DNA of 64,000 nucleotides from Lysobacterales bacterium (GCA_016703225.1 JADJCM010000002.1:310001-374000), one strand, 5' to 3'; counted from the stretch's first letter, positions 51,527 through 60,351 are shown. The notes: a model not told the origin generated them from the letters alone. Made by a program: numbers and translations.

Positions 51527-52896
51527 GGCGCGATCTGCTCGGCGTAGCGGCGGGGTGCATTGTCGAAGCCGCCGTTGGACATGAACACGACGCTATCGCC
51601 GGCGCGGGACAAGCGGCTGAGCGTGTCGAGCAGGTCTTCGACCGTCGTCACGGCGACGGCCTGACCGCGCACCGCTGCGATCACCGCGGCGGCGTGCCAC
51701 GGCAACTCGGCGCGAGCGAGGAACACCACGACATCGGCGTCGGCGAGTGACGGTGCCAGCGCGGTCGCGTGTGCGCCCATGCGCATCGAATTCGAGCGCG
51801 GCTCCAGCGCGACGACGATGCGACCGTTGCCGACCTTGGCGCGCAGGCCGGCGAGCGTGGTCGCGATCGCGGTCGGATGGTGCGCGAAGTCGTCGTAGAC
51901 GCGGATGCCGTTGCGGTCCGCGACCAGTTCCATGCGCCGCTTCGGATTGCGGAAACCGGTCAGCGCAGCGACCGCCCGCGCAGCGTCGATGCCGTACGCG
52001 GCTGCGGCAGCGATGGCGGCGAGCGCGTTCATCATGTTGTGCCGGCCGAGCGCTTCCCAGTGCGCGTCGCCGACCACGGTGCCACGGTGCAGCACGCGGA
52101 ACGCGCTGCCGTCGGCGGCCAGCAGTTCGGCCTGCCATTCGGCTTCGCGCGCGATGGCGAAGCGCTCGACCGGTGTCCAGCAGCCCTTGGCCAGCACGCG
52201 CGCGAGCGCGTCGTCCTCGCCGTTGACGATCAACCGGCCATTGCCGGGCACGGTGCGCACCAGATGATGGAACTGGCGCTCGATGTCGGCGAGCGAGTCG
52301 AAGATGTCGGCGTGGTCGAACTCGAGGTTGTTGAGCACCGCGATCTCGGGCCGGTAGTGCACGAACTTCGAACGCTTGTCGAAGAACGCGGTGTCGTATT
52401 CGTCGGCCTCGACCACGAAGGCGTCGCCGGAACCGAGCCGCGCCGACACGCCGAAGTTTTCCGGCACGCCGCCGACCAGGAACCCGGGTTGCGCGCCGCA
52501 GGCATCGAGAATCCAGGCGAGAAGGCTGGTGGTGGTGGTCTTGCCATGGGTGCCGGCGACGGCGAGCACACGCCGTGATGCGAGCACGCGCTCGCCCAAC
52601 CACTGCGGCCCGGAGACATAGCGCAGGCGCTGATCGAGCGCGTACTCCATCGCCGGGTTGCCGCGCGAGATCGCATTGCCGACCACGACCAGGCCGGGCG
52701 CCGGCTGCAGGTGCTCCGGTCGATAGCCCTGCAGCAGGGTGATGCCGAGTTGTTCCAGCTGCGTGCTCATCGGCGGATAGACCTGCTGGTCGCAGCCGGC
52801 GACGCTCTCGCCGAGTTCGCGCGCCAGCGCGGCGATGCCGCCCATGAAGGTGCCGCAGATGCCGAGGATGTGGAGCGCGGGCGGTGGCTGGGTCAT
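51523..52896 (-). CDS. mpl: UDP-MurNAc:L-Ala-gamma-D-Glu-meso-DAP ligase
   Basis: A 457-residue Mur-ligase family enzyme that recycles murein tripeptide onto UDP-MurNAc. Opening I-L-G-I-C-G-T-F-M-G-G-I-A is the Mpl variant of the N-terminal Rossmann motif; ATP-binding G-T-H-G-K-T-T-T-T; V-E-A-D-E-Y-D-T-A-F-F-D; N-N-L-E-F-D-H-A-D-I-F; F-A-H-H-P-T-A-I. ATG 52896 begins M-T-Q-P-P-P-A-L-H-I and overlaps the upstream gene by 4 bp. Confidence 0.95.
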   Translation of the reverse strand: MTQPPPALHILGICGTFMGGIAALARELGESVAGCDQQVYPPMSTQLEQLGITLLQGYRPEHLQPAPGLVVVGNAISRGNPAMEYALDQRLRYVSGPQWLGERVLASRRVLAVAGTHGKTTTTSLLAWILDACGAQPGFLVGGVPENFGVSARLGSGDAFVVEADEYDTAFFDKRSKFVHYRPEIAVLNNLEFDHADIFDSLADIERQFHHLVRTVPGNGRLIVNGEDDALARVLAKGCWTPVERFAIAREAEWQAELLAADGSAFRVLHRGTVVGDAHWEALGRHNMMNALAAIAAAAAYGIDAARAVAALTGFRNPKRRMELVADRNGIRVYDDFAHHPTAIATTLAGLRAKVGNGRIVVALEPRSNSMRMGAHATALAPSLADADVVVFLARAELPWHAAAVIAAVRGQAVAVTTVEDLLDTLSRLSRAGDSVVFMSNGGFDNAPRRYAEQIAP

Positions 52897-53420
52897 CGGA
52901 AGGCCTGGGCGAGGGAGAGCGCGACGAAGAACTCGGCGGCGGCGATCAGGAACACCAGACCGAGTGCGCGTGCGATGGGAATGTCCAGTGCCTGGCGCAA
53001 CACATGCGTGCGCAGGCCGAGATACCAGATGAAGATCGGGAACATCAGGCTCATCAACAAGGCCTGGTCCGGACGCAGGTCCTCGGGTTGTTGCGGCAGC
53101 GGCATCACGCCGCCGAGCAGCAGCAGCGTCAGCAGCGACAGCGCGGTGCGGATCAGCAGCAAGGCGCTGGCGGTCTGCACGAAGCGCTCCGGCTTGCCCC
53201 ACATCCGCAGCAGCCCATGCACGAACGCGAGCGAAATGGCGTTGTTCAACACCGCGAGCAGCGGATCGCCGTCCAGTCCGGTCAGCACCCGCGCGGCCAC
53301 GGCATCGAGCACGACCGCGGCGATCAGCAGTGCCAGCAACACCGCGGGTGCGTAGGGCAGATCGGCCGGGCCGCGACGGAACACGAACAGGCCGCGCGTT
53401 GCCTCGATCCAGCTATTCAT
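52893..53420 (-). CDS. Four-helix membrane protein, mpl operon
   Basis: A 175-residue integral membrane protein with about four to five hydrophobic helices (P-A-V-L-L-A-L-L-I-A-A-V-V-L, A-L-L-L-I-R-T-A-L-S-L-L, L-M-F-P-I-F-I-W-Y-L-G, F-L-I-A-A-A-E-F-F-V). No family recognised with certainty. First gene of the three-gene mpl operon; divergent from the TusA-like gene. Confidence 0.75.
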   Translation of the reverse strand: MNSWIEATRGLFVFRRGPADLPYAPAVLLALLIAAVVLDAVAARVLTGLDGDPLLAVLNNAISLAFVHGLLRMWGKPERFVQTASALLLIRTALSLLTLLLLGGVMPLPQQPEDLRPDQALLMSLMFPIFIWYLGLRTHVLRQALDIPIARALGLVFLIAAAEFFVALSLAQAFR

Positions 53421-53451
53421 GGCGAGGGCTCGCGGCTGGCATCATCGATGC

Positions 53452-53685
53452 ATGAGAAGCGATGAACTGATTGTCGATGCACGTGGCCTTGCCTGTCCGC
53501 ATCCGGTGCTGCAGGCGCGCGCACAACTGCGTGTGCTCGCGCCCGGAACGCGCATCGTGTTGCTCGCGACCGATCCGCTGGCCAGCGTCGACGTGCGCGC
53601 GTTCTGTCTGCGTGCCGGTCATGGCTTCATCGATGAGGAACGCTGCGGCGACCATCTGCGCTTCACGCTCGAGCGCGGCGGCTGA
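53452..53685 (+). CDS. TusA-family sulfur carrier
   Basis: A 77-residue SirA/TusA/YedF-like protein. V-D-A-R-G-L-A-C-P-H-P-V contains the C-P-x-P motif with the persulfide-carrying Cys. TusA proteins relay sulfur for tRNA 2-thiouridine or cofactor synthesis. ATG 53452 is the natural start before R-S-D-E-L-I-V-D-A-R. Ends one base from the convergent adk stop. Confidence 0.9.
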   Translation: MRSDELIVDARGLACPHPVLQARAQLRVLAPGTRIVLLATDPLASVDVRAFCLRAGHGFIDEERCGDHLRFTLERGG

Positions 53686-53686
53686 T

Positions 53687-54256
53687 TCAGGCGCTGGCGC
53701 GCACCGCCGCCAGAATGCGCGCGGTGATTTCGGACAGTTCGCCGACGCCATCGATCTCGACCAGCTTGCCGGCGCGCGCGTAGTACGCGGCGACCGGCGC
53801 GGTCTGCTCGGCATAGACGGCGAGACGACCGCGGACCACCTCGGGGTTGTCGTCCTTGCGGCCCTCGGCGGCGAAGCGGATGGCGCAGCGTTCCAGGATC
53901 GCCGCGTTCGGCACGTTCAGCTTGATCACCACGTCGAGCGGCTTGCCGATGCGTTCGAGCAGGACACCGAGCGCGTCGGCCTGCGCCAGGTTTCGCGGAT
54001 AGCCGTCGAGGATGAAACCGGGCGCAGCGTCGGCTTCGGCGAGGCGGTCTTCGAGCATGCCGAGCACGAGCTCGTCGGAAACCAGTTGTCCGGCCTCCAT
54101 CACCGCCTTGGCCTGGAGTCCGAGCGCACTGCCGCGCGCGACATGGCCGCGCAGCAGGTCTCCGGTGGAGATGTGCGGGATGCCGAAGCTGCTCTTGAGG
54201 AGGGTCGCCTGCGTGCCCTTGCCGGAGCCGGGCGCGCCGAAAAACACGATGCGCAT
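53687..54256 (-). CDS. adk: Adenylate kinase (short, LID-less)
   Basis: A 189-residue kinase (ATP + AMP to 2 ADP). P-loop G-A-P-G-S-G-K-G-T-Q (8-17), S-T-G-D-L-L-R, G-F-I-L-D-G-Y-P-R-N. The long LID domain (about 38 residues in E. coli) is replaced by a short R-F-A-A-E-G-R-K-D-D-N loop, as in other short-form Adks. The 54257-54471 gap to the divergent methyltransferase (215 bp) shows no gene. Confidence 0.95.
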   Translation of the reverse strand: MRIVFFGAPGSGKGTQATLLKSSFGIPHISTGDLLRGHVARGSALGLQAKAVMEAGQLVSDELVLGMLEDRLAEADAAPGFILDGYPRNLAQADALGVLLERIGKPLDVVIKLNVPNAAILERCAIRFAAEGRKDDNPEVVRGRLAVYAEQTAPVAAYYARAGKLVEIDGVGELSEITARILAAVRASA

Positions 54257-54471
54257 GAATAGTCCAGAACAGTCGAGCCGGGCGCAGCGACGAGGCGGGG
54301 CGCGGCTCGGGTGGAAGGGGATGACGGCACCGTAGCGGCTGGCCTGACTCGCGTCAATGAACGCAACAGGGCGCTGCGAATGCCTGAAATTGCGCCTTCG
54401 CGGGCGCCGCTCCAGGGCGATGCAGGTATGCGATCATGCGCCGCTTCCACCGCCGACACTGGCCGAAGCCG

Positions 54472-55533
54472 ATGACCACCAAAACGTTCGTGAAGCCGCT
54501 TTCCGCAATGGAGGCACGCTTCGAGGCCCAGAAGATCGCGTTCGGGCCGGTGGTGTTCCAGTGCGTGCGCATCGCGCGTCAGTGGGGCGTGCTCACCCAG
54601 CTCGACCAGACGCCCGCAGGCTGCAGCATCGCCGAACTGGCGCAGCTCTCGCAGCGCAGCGAATACGCCATGAGCGTGCTGCTGGAGACCTGCCTGAGCG
54701 CCGGTGTGGTCAGCGTGAGCGACGACCGTTATCGCATCGAGAAGACCGGGCAACTGCTGCTGCACGATGAACTGACGCGGGTGAATCTCGAGTTCGTGCA
54801 TGAGATTTGCTACGCCGGCATGGCCGATCTCGAGACCGCGCTGGTCGAGGCGCGTCCGGCCGGATTGCACCATCTGGGTCCGTGGCCGACGGTGTATCCG
54901 GGTCTGCGTGATCTGCCCGCAGCGGCCAAGCGCGCCTGGTTCGACTTCGACCACCACTATTCCGATTCGGCCTTCGCGATGGCCTTGCCGCATGTGTTCG
55001 CCAAGCGCCCGGCGCGACTGATGGACATCGGCGCCAACACCGGCAAGTGGGCGCGGCATTGCCTGGAGTACGACGCTTCGGTGCACCTGACCTTGGTCGA
55101 TCTGCCGGAGCAGATCGGCGTGGCGCGCGCCAACCTGCACGAGCATGCGCCGCGCGTCGACTACTGCGAGGTCGATGTGCTCGATGCCACCACGCCGTTT
55201 CCGGGCGGCCAGGACGCGATCTGGATGAGCCAGTTCCTGAGTTGCTTCAGCACCGAGACCATGGCCACGATCCTGCGTCGCGCGGCCGCCAGCCTGAATC
55301 CGGACGGGCGCGTGTTCGTGCTCGACACCTTCTGGGATCGGCAGCGCTTCGACATCGCCGCGTACTGCATCATCAACACCTCGCCGTACTTCACCGCGAT
55401 CGCCAACGGCGTCAGCAAGATGTACCGGGCGCAGGAGTACATCGAGCTGGCGACGGCTGCCGGGCTGCGCCTGGCCGATATCCGCGATGACATCGGGCTC
55501 AGCCACAGCCTGCTCAGTCTCACGCGCGCCTGA
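54472..55533 (+). CDS. AdoMet-dependent O-methyltransferase-like protein
   Basis: A ~353-residue class I methyltransferase of the plant-type O-methyltransferase group: an N-terminal winged-helix dimerisation part (L-T-Q-L-D-Q-T-P-A-G-C-S-I-A-E-L-A), then SAM motif I (L-M-D-I-G-A-N-T-G-K-W), L-T-L-V-D-L-P-E-Q, and a G-Q-D-A-I-W-M-S-Q-F-L region. ATG 54472 is preferred, ATG 54436 is possible. Such enzymes occur near aryl polyene clusters, and one begins at 60.5 kb, but 5 kb of other genes lie between. Confidence 0.82.
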   Translation: MTTKTFVKPLSAMEARFEAQKIAFGPVVFQCVRIARQWGVLTQLDQTPAGCSIAELAQLSQRSEYAMSVLLETCLSAGVVSVSDDRYRIEKTGQLLLHDELTRVNLEFVHEICYAGMADLETALVEARPAGLHHLGPWPTVYPGLRDLPAAAKRAWFDFDHHYSDSAFAMALPHVFAKRPARLMDIGANTGKWARHCLEYDASVHLTLVDLPEQIGVARANLHEHAPRVDYCEVDVLDATTPFPGGQDAIWMSQFLSCFSTETMATILRRAAASLNPDGRVFVLDTFWDRQRFDIAAYCIINTSPYFTAIANGVSKMYRAQEYIELATAAGLRLADIRDDIGLSHSLLSLTRA

Positions 55534-55573
55534 AGCCCGCGCGCTGCCCGCATCACGCCACCAGGAGAAGCAC

Positions 55574-56835
55574 ATGGCCGCAGGGAATCTTCTGTACGCG
55601 CAGTCGGGTGGCCCGACCGCAGTGATCAACGCCACCGCGGCCGGCGTGCTCGACGCCGCGCGCAAGCAGCGCAAGGCGATCGGCAAGGTGTTCGCTGCGC
55701 GCAACGGCATCCTCGGCGCGTTGCGCGAGCAGCTCTACGATCTGTCCGGCTTCGACGCCGCGCGCGCGCGGCAACTGCGCACCACGCCGGGCAGCGCCTT
55801 CGGCTCCTGCCGCTTCAAGCTCAAGGGCATCGACGAAAGCCGAGCCCATTACGAACGCCTGATCGAGGTCTGCCGCGCGCACGACATCCGCTACTTCCTC
55901 TACAACGGCGGCAACGACTCGGCCGACACCGCGAACAAGATCGCGCAGATCGCATCGCAACTCGGTTACGGGCTGCACTGCATCGGCGTGCCGAAGACGG
56001 TCGACAATGACCTGGTCCTCACCGACAACTGCCCCGGTTTCGGCTCGGCGGCGAAATACACCGCGATCTCCATGCTCGAGGCCAGCATCGACGTCGAGGC
56101 GATGTTTGATTCCTCGACCAAGGTGTGGAGGTGATGGGTCGCCATGCCGGCTGGCTCGCCGCTGCCGCCGGGCTCGCCGGCAAGAGCGCGGACGAGCCGC
56201 CGCAGATCATTCTGTTTCCGGAAGTGCCGTTCGACGAAGCGCGGTTCCAAGACGCGGTGAAGCGCAGCGTTGAGCGCAACGGCTACTGCTCGATCGCGGT
56301 GTCCGAAGGCGTGCGCTACGCCGATGGTCGCCTGCTCGCCGAGGCCGGCACGCGCGATGCATTCGGCCATGCCCAGCTCGGCGGTGCCGGCGAGTTGATC
56401 GCGAAACTCGTGCGCGACCGTCACGGTTACAAGTACCACTTCGCGGTGCCCGACTACCTGCAGCGCGCGGCGCGCCACATCGCCTCGAAGACCGACGACG
56501 AGCAGGCCTACGCGGTCGGCGTCGCGGCGGTGCAGTACGCCGCAGCCGGCATGAACGCGGTGATGCCGGTTATCCGCCGTGTGGCGCAGTCGCCGTACCG
56601 CTGGAAAATCGAGCCGGCCCCGTTGGCGAAGATCGCCAACCACGAAAAGATGATGCCGAAGAACTTCATCCGCGCCGACGGCTACGGCATCACCAAGGCC
56701 TGCCGCAACTACCTCGAACCGCTGATCGCCGGCGAAGCCTACCCGCCCTACGCCCGCGGCATCCCGAGCTACCTGCGCGTGCCGCGCAAGTTCGTCAAAC
56801 GCAAACTCGTGGAGTATGTGATCGCGGACAAGTGA
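55574..56835 (+). pseudogene. pfp: PPi-dependent 6-phosphofructokinase, frameshifted
   Basis: The 5' part (ATG 55574, AGGAG 8 bp upstream) encodes N-L-L-Y-A-Q-S-G-G-P-T-A, N-G-G-N-D-S-A-D-T-A and V-P-K-T-V-D-N-D-L, then ends after S-S-T-K-V-W-R at 56134. The 3' part, in another frame from about 56125, continues E-V-M-G-R-H-A-G-W-L-A. Relatives read S-T-K-V-x-x-x-E-V-M-G-R-H-A-G-W, so about 7 bp are missing between V and E. P-K-T-V-D-N-D and G-G-N-D-S mark the PPi-using type. Corrected length is ~422 residues, usual for the family. A loss of PFK or an assembly error; undecided. Confidence 0.85.
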
Positions 56836-56839
56836 TCGA
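56790..56839 (+). repeat. pfp 3'-end repeat, left copy
   Basis: 50 bp covering the last coding bases of pfp and its stop (F-V-K-R-K-L-V-E-Y-V-I-A-D-K). Repeats at 58031-58080 with four mismatches, most of them silent or conservative at the protein level. Confidence 0.85.
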
Positions 56840-56860
56840 AGGCCTTCCGATCGCTACGGC

Positions 56861-57949
56861 CTACTGGTCGCCGGCGCAGGTTTCGCCGATGTCGGGGCCG
56901 AAGACTCCACTCGCGAAGTCGCGTGGTCCCTGGTGGGCGAACACGCGCTCGAAGGCCTCGGTTTGCGCACGCAGCCGGGCGTGGTCGTCGACGCTGATTT
57001 CAGTCGCGAGCTCGGCAATGCGTTCATCGATGTCGTGATTCGTGGCCGCGTCGGCGAATCGGCGCAAGGCGAGGCCGGCGGCTGTGGCACGCACGGGGTT
57101 TCGTGTCACCGGCAGTTCGCCATACCGGGTCGCGATGTAGCCACGCGAGTAGGCGTGATAGAGCGCATGCAGCGCGGTCGGCTCGCCCGCCGCCGCAGCG
57201 CGCTCCAGGAAGGCCAACGCGTTTTCGCGATGGAAGACGATGAGGTCGGCCTGGGACAGTTTGAGCGTTTCCCCGAAAGGCGGCGACGTGGCGAAGCGCG
57301 CCATGGAAAGGGCATGGCCGAGTTGGGCTGCCTGGACCATGCGCGGCGCGACCTGGTTCATGTGATTCGCTGACAGTCCGCCGCAAATGGCGGCGCTGCG
57401 CTCGGCCCAGGCGCCGACGCGTTGCGACCAGACGATGATCTCGGTCTCGCTGCGGCTGGCGGCGGGCTGGCCCGAAGCCTGGTCGATCAACCATTGCTGC
57501 GTTTCCGGCAGCGTCGATGCGAACTGGCACAAGGCGAGGTCCCACGCCAGTCGGCAGGCGGCATCGACGTCGCCGTGGTCGGCGCGCTTGCCGAGTTCCT
57601 CGAACATGCCTTCGAGCGGCGTCGAACGTGGTGGAAGCGTGGATGCGGCAGCGACGGCGGCGGATAGGCTCGCCGGTACCGGCATCCGGGATTCCTCGGG
57701 CCAGGCCGCGCCGACTTCAGCCTTCCGGTTCTGTTCGCGCTGGCCGAGGCCCTGCCTCGAATCGGCAAGCGCAGTCGCCATCCGGTCGGACGGTGGCGTC
57801 CCCGAATCGGGAGCTGCAGCCGTTCTCGCACCCGCGGAATCGCCGATCCAGAAGACCGCAGCCAAAGCGCCAAGGACCGCAGCGGTGACAAGGGCCAAGA
57901 TCCGGCGGTCGCGGCGAAGCAGGCGGTGGGAGGGATCGGGATTGGACAT
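56861..57949 (-). CDS. Membrane-anchored hypothetical protein, weak Sel1-like
   Basis: A 362-residue protein with an N-terminal membrane anchor (I-L-A-L-V-T-A-A-V-L-G-A-L-A-A-V-F-W-I) and a helical soluble part: M-F-E-E-L-G-K-R-A-D-H-G-D-V-D-A-A-C-R-L, A-Q-L-G-H-A-L-S-M-A-R, A-A-A-G-E-P-T-A-L-H-A-L-Y. These A-x-x-G-x-x-x-A units are like Sel1/TPR repeats but few and loose. It lies between the two copies of the pfp tail, so it was probably acquired with the insertion. Confidence 0.72.
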   Translation of the reverse strand: MSNPDPSHRLLRRDRRILALVTAAVLGALAAVFWIGDSAGARTAAAPDSGTPPSDRMATALADSRQGLGQREQNRKAEVGAAWPEESRMPVPASLSAAVAAASTLPPRSTPLEGMFEELGKRADHGDVDAACRLAWDLALCQFASTLPETQQWLIDQASGQPAASRSETEIIVWSQRVGAWAERSAAICGGLSANHMNQVAPRMVQAAQLGHALSMARFATSPPFGETLKLSQADLIVFHRENALAFLERAAAAGEPTALHALYHAYSRGYIATRYGELPVTRNPVRATAAGLALRRFADAATNHDIDERIAELATEISVDDHARLRAQTEAFERVFAHQGPRDFASGVFGPDIGETCAGDQ

Positions 57950-58030
57950 GGCGTCAGTCTGAGGATGCTTGCGTGGAGGTCAAGCTGCGGCGGGACGAGC
58001 GTACCCCACCGAGTGTTCGCCAGCGGCGAT

Positions 58031-58080
58031 GTTCGTCAAGCGCAAGCTCGCGGAGTATGTGGTCGCGGACAAGTGATCGA
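58031..58080 (+). repeat. pfp 3'-end repeat, right copy
   Basis: A free-standing 92% identical copy of the pfp tail reading F-V-K-R-K-L-A-E-Y-V-V-A-D-K and stop, with no pfp sequence before it. It closes a ~1.24-kb inserted segment containing the 56861-57949 gene. Confidence 0.85.
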
Positions 58081-58153
58081 CGTGGCGGGCAGCATTCGGG
58101 TTACCATGCTCCGGCCGGAGGATTCCGGCCATTGCGCGGCAGACGGAGCTTGT

Positions 58154-58381
58154 ATGGCGACGATCAAGAAGCGGACGAAAGCACCTGCACGCAAGTCCGC
58201 CGCGGTGCGTGAGCGGGTGACGGTCGTGCTCTCTCCCGAACAGGCGGTCCGGGCGTACTTTCGCGACCATCCGAAACCGGCGCGCGCCGGCCCGATCCGC
58301 GCCGCGGACACCGCATCTGGCCGTGGGCTGGTGAAGTTCCGGATGGGTGCCAGCGCACTCATGGTCGCCAAGGCGCGATGA
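58154..58381 (+). CDS. Small basic hypothetical protein (75 aa)
   Basis: ATG 58154 with GGAG upstream. Lys/Arg-rich N-terminus (M-A-T-I-K-K-R-T-K-A-P-A-R-K), then T-V-V-L-S-P-E-Q-A-V-R-A-Y-F-R. Possibly a small DNA-binding or antitoxin-like partner of the fragment that follows 3 bp later. Not recognised. Confidence 0.55.
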   Translation: MATIKKRTKAPARKSAAVRERVTVVLSPEQAVRAYFRDHPKPARAGPIRAADTASGRGLVKFRMGASALMVAKAR

Positions 58382-58384
58382 GGC

Positions 58385-58582
58385 GTGGCGCGAGGGACTC
58401 GCCGGGTATTCATCAATTGCCCATTCGATTCCGCATGCTGGCCGCTGATGGAGGCGCTGGTGTTCGGGGTGGGATGCCAGTTGGTTGCTGGAGTGCAGGT
58501 GGTTTGCGCCGTGCTAGCCTTGCTTGGCATCGAGCGCCGACGTTCTTGGATGTTCTCGTGCCAAACGGTTGGGCGTTGGTGA
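58385..58582 (+). pseudogene. Fragment of a 'VFINCPFD' family protein
   Basis: The start R-R-V-F-I-N-C-P-F-D-S-A-C-W-P-L-M-E-A-L-V-F is the opening of a family of ~150-200-residue bacterial proteins usually found as N-C-P-F-D-x-x-Y-x-P-L. Here the frame ends after ~65 residues, and the second half is unlike the family, so the gene looks truncated by deletion. Confidence 0.5.
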
Positions 58583-58621
58583 ATGGGGTGTTCCGATTCA
58601 ACTTATGCGGGAGAGAGTGCG

Positions 58622-58978
58622 ATGGCATCTGGAGTGCGAGTGTTCGCTGCGGTCGTTTTGTCGCTGTCTATCGTCGGTTGCTTCAACATGCCGACCCAGT
58701 CATCCCAGATCACAGGTTCGTACACATCCGGGTTGAAGTATGAGGAGTACGACTGCTCCAAGCTGAGTGTCGAATTTGATTCGCTGGCACGAAGGGAAAG
58801 CCAACTCGTTGTCGCGCAGGACCAGCGAGTCAAGTCCAGCAAGGCGCAGGCGTTTTGGTCGGGTGTGGGTGAAGGCGACGGAATTGAAGCTTCCGAGCTG
58901 GCCAACGTCCGCGGAGAGAAGGAAGCAGTTCGAAAGGCGATGGACAACAAGGGCTGCGGCGACGCGCCCGCCAACTGA
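58622..58978 (+). CDS. Small lipoprotein
   Basis: A 118-residue lipoprotein: signal M-A-S-G-V-R-V-F-A-A-V-V-L-S-L-S-I-V-G-C with lipobox Cys at position 20. The mature part S-Y-T-S-G-L-K-Y-E-E-Y-D-C-S-K-L is typical of a small proteobacterial lipoprotein family with a conserved Y-x-x-Y-D/S-C-x-x-L start. GGGAG lies 8 bp upstream of ATG 58622. Lower GC than neighbours. Confidence 0.7.
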   Translation: MASGVRVFAAVVLSLSIVGCFNMPTQSSQITGSYTSGLKYEEYDCSKLSVEFDSLARRESQLVVAQDQRVKSSKAQAFWSGVGEGDGIEASELANVRGEKEAVRKAMDNKGCGDAPAN

Positions 58979-59426
58979 GTCGCCGCCGATGCTGACGTGA
59001 GATCTGCAAGGCGCTGCGACTGTCAACTGCGTGTTGGGGATAGTGTGCTTCGGATAGAAGTGCCGGCTGGGGGCTTCTCTCCCGGGATCCTCGGTGTTCG
59101 CGGCCGCGCGCGCTCGATGAAGGCGTTCAGGCGGCGGTGTTCAGTGGTGTGTGTGGCGTCGAGGACGGTTGGTCGGACGAGGTGTGGAACGTACTCGCGG
59201 TGACGCCGGCGGGGTTCTCGTGAACCGGTTCGTCTCCGGCCGCGACAGTTACTTCGACTTCGGGATTGATGGCTGAGCCTGCGCTCCGGCGGCTGGCCGC
59301 CGGACGCCTCCGACCACCGCCGCGTTGAACTGCTGCGGTGGTCGGCGACGGGGCTTCCGGTAGTTTCGAGGACCGGTGCTATCTTCCGCTGCAGGCTTCG
59401 CCGCAGGCCTTTTCCCGGGCCGGACC
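58979..59426. other. 448-bp gene-free interval with two inverted repeats
   Basis: No convincing gene. Two hairpins: CCGGCGG/CCGCCGG at 59286-59303 and a perfect 11-bp inverted repeat CCGACCACCGC/GCGGTGGTCGG at 59310-59345 with a 14-nt loop. No T-tract follows either, so they are not classic terminators. Short open stretches near 59120-59220 (A-A-V-F-S-G-V-C-G-V-E-D-G-W) look like decayed coding sequence. Confidence 0.6.
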
Positions 59427-59648
59427 ATGATCCATCGCCATCTCAACCATCAGGATTTCACCCTCGCCGCGATCGATGATTTGATCGCGCGCGGGCGGCG
59501 TTCGGATTGGGCGGGGTTGTACCGGGCGTTGCTGGCCGATCCGGCCGTGGCTGCCAAGGTGTTGCAGGTCTGCGCGCCGAAGATCGTCGATCCCTATGCG
59601 CAGCGTTATCACTTCTGGAATGGCTATGTCTCGCGCCGACGCGCCTGA
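59427..59648 (+). CDS. Small helical protein, partner of nucleotidyltransferase gene
   Basis: A 73-residue protein: M-I-H-R-H-L-N-H-Q-D-F-T-L-A-A-I-D-D-L-I, R-G-R-R-S-D-W-A-G-L-Y-R-A-L and a C-terminal Y-H-F-W-N-G-Y. It overlaps the next gene by ~23 bp and may be its antitoxin or partner. ATG 59427 is the only good start in the domain. Confidence 0.6.
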   Translation: MIHRHLNHQDFTLAAIDDLIARGRRSDWAGLYRALLADPAVAAKVLQVCAPKIVDPYAQRYHFWNGYVSRRRA

Positions 59649-60351
59649 TTGGGAACGCGTGATCTCCGCCGCCGCACACTTGCAGCGGATTTTGCCGGAC
59701 GCGGTGCTGGTCGGTGGTACTGCGGCGGCGCTCTATGCCCGGCATCGGTTATCCAGTGACGCCGATCATGTGCTCGGTGATCTCCGAGCGCGCTTCGATG
59801 AAGTGCTGATGCAACTGGAAGCGGTCGCTGGTTGGAAGACGGCGCGCATCCAGCGGCCAGTGCAGATCCTCGGCAGCCTGGATGGCATCGAGACCGGCGT
59901 GCGCCAGTTGATCCGGACCGAACCGCTCGAAGCTATCCAGATCGACTGCAGCGGGGTGATGGTGACGGTGCCGACTGCAGCCGAGATGCTGCGCATCAAG
60001 GCGGTGCTCATTCTTCGCCGCAACGCCACGCGCGATTACCTCGATTTCGTCGCGCTTTGCGGAAAGCTCGGGGAGGAGGCAGCCGCCGCGGCGCTGGCGT
60101 CGTTCGATCGCCTGTATCCGCAGGACAACGGCGAGTCACCCCTGCAGCAGTTGCAGGTGCAACTGTCGAGCCCGCTGCCGTACGACCTGGAGCAGGTGAA
60201 CCTCGGCGAGTACAAGCAACTCCGTCCCGAACTGCGCGATTGGCAGCTGGTTCGGCAGCGCTGCGCCGACGCCGCGTTCCTGATCATGGATCGCCTGATC
60301 GGACCGGCGGACGATGCTGCTGGTGCCAGTGTGGTGACAGCCGCGCGGTAA
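59626..60351 (+). CDS. Nucleotidyltransferase-like protein (AbiEii-like)
   Basis: A ~241-residue protein with A-V-L-V-G-G-T-A-A-A-L-Y-A-R-H-R-L-S-S-D-A-D-H-V-L near residue 25: the G-G-T-A-x-x-x-Y...S-D-D-x-D pattern of minimal nucleotidyltransferases such as AbiEii toxins. Later R-N-A-T-R-D-Y-L-D-F-V-A-L matches the K/R-x-x-x-R-D-x-x-D element of that group. With the small gene before it, it makes a possible toxin-antitoxin pair, but no AbiEi-like regulator is present. Starts 59620 or 59626. Confidence 0.65.
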   Translation: MSRADAPDWERVISAAAHLQRILPDAVLVGGTAAALYARHRLSSDADHVLGDLRARFDEVLMQLEAVAGWKTARIQRPVQILGSLDGIETGVRQLIRTEPLEAIQIDCSGVMVTVPTAAEMLRIKAVLILRRNATRDYLDFVALCGKLGEEAAAAALASFDRLYPQDNGESPLQQLQVQLSSPLPYDLEQVNLGEYKQLRPELRDWQLVRQRCADAAFLIMDRLIGPADDAAGASVVTAAR

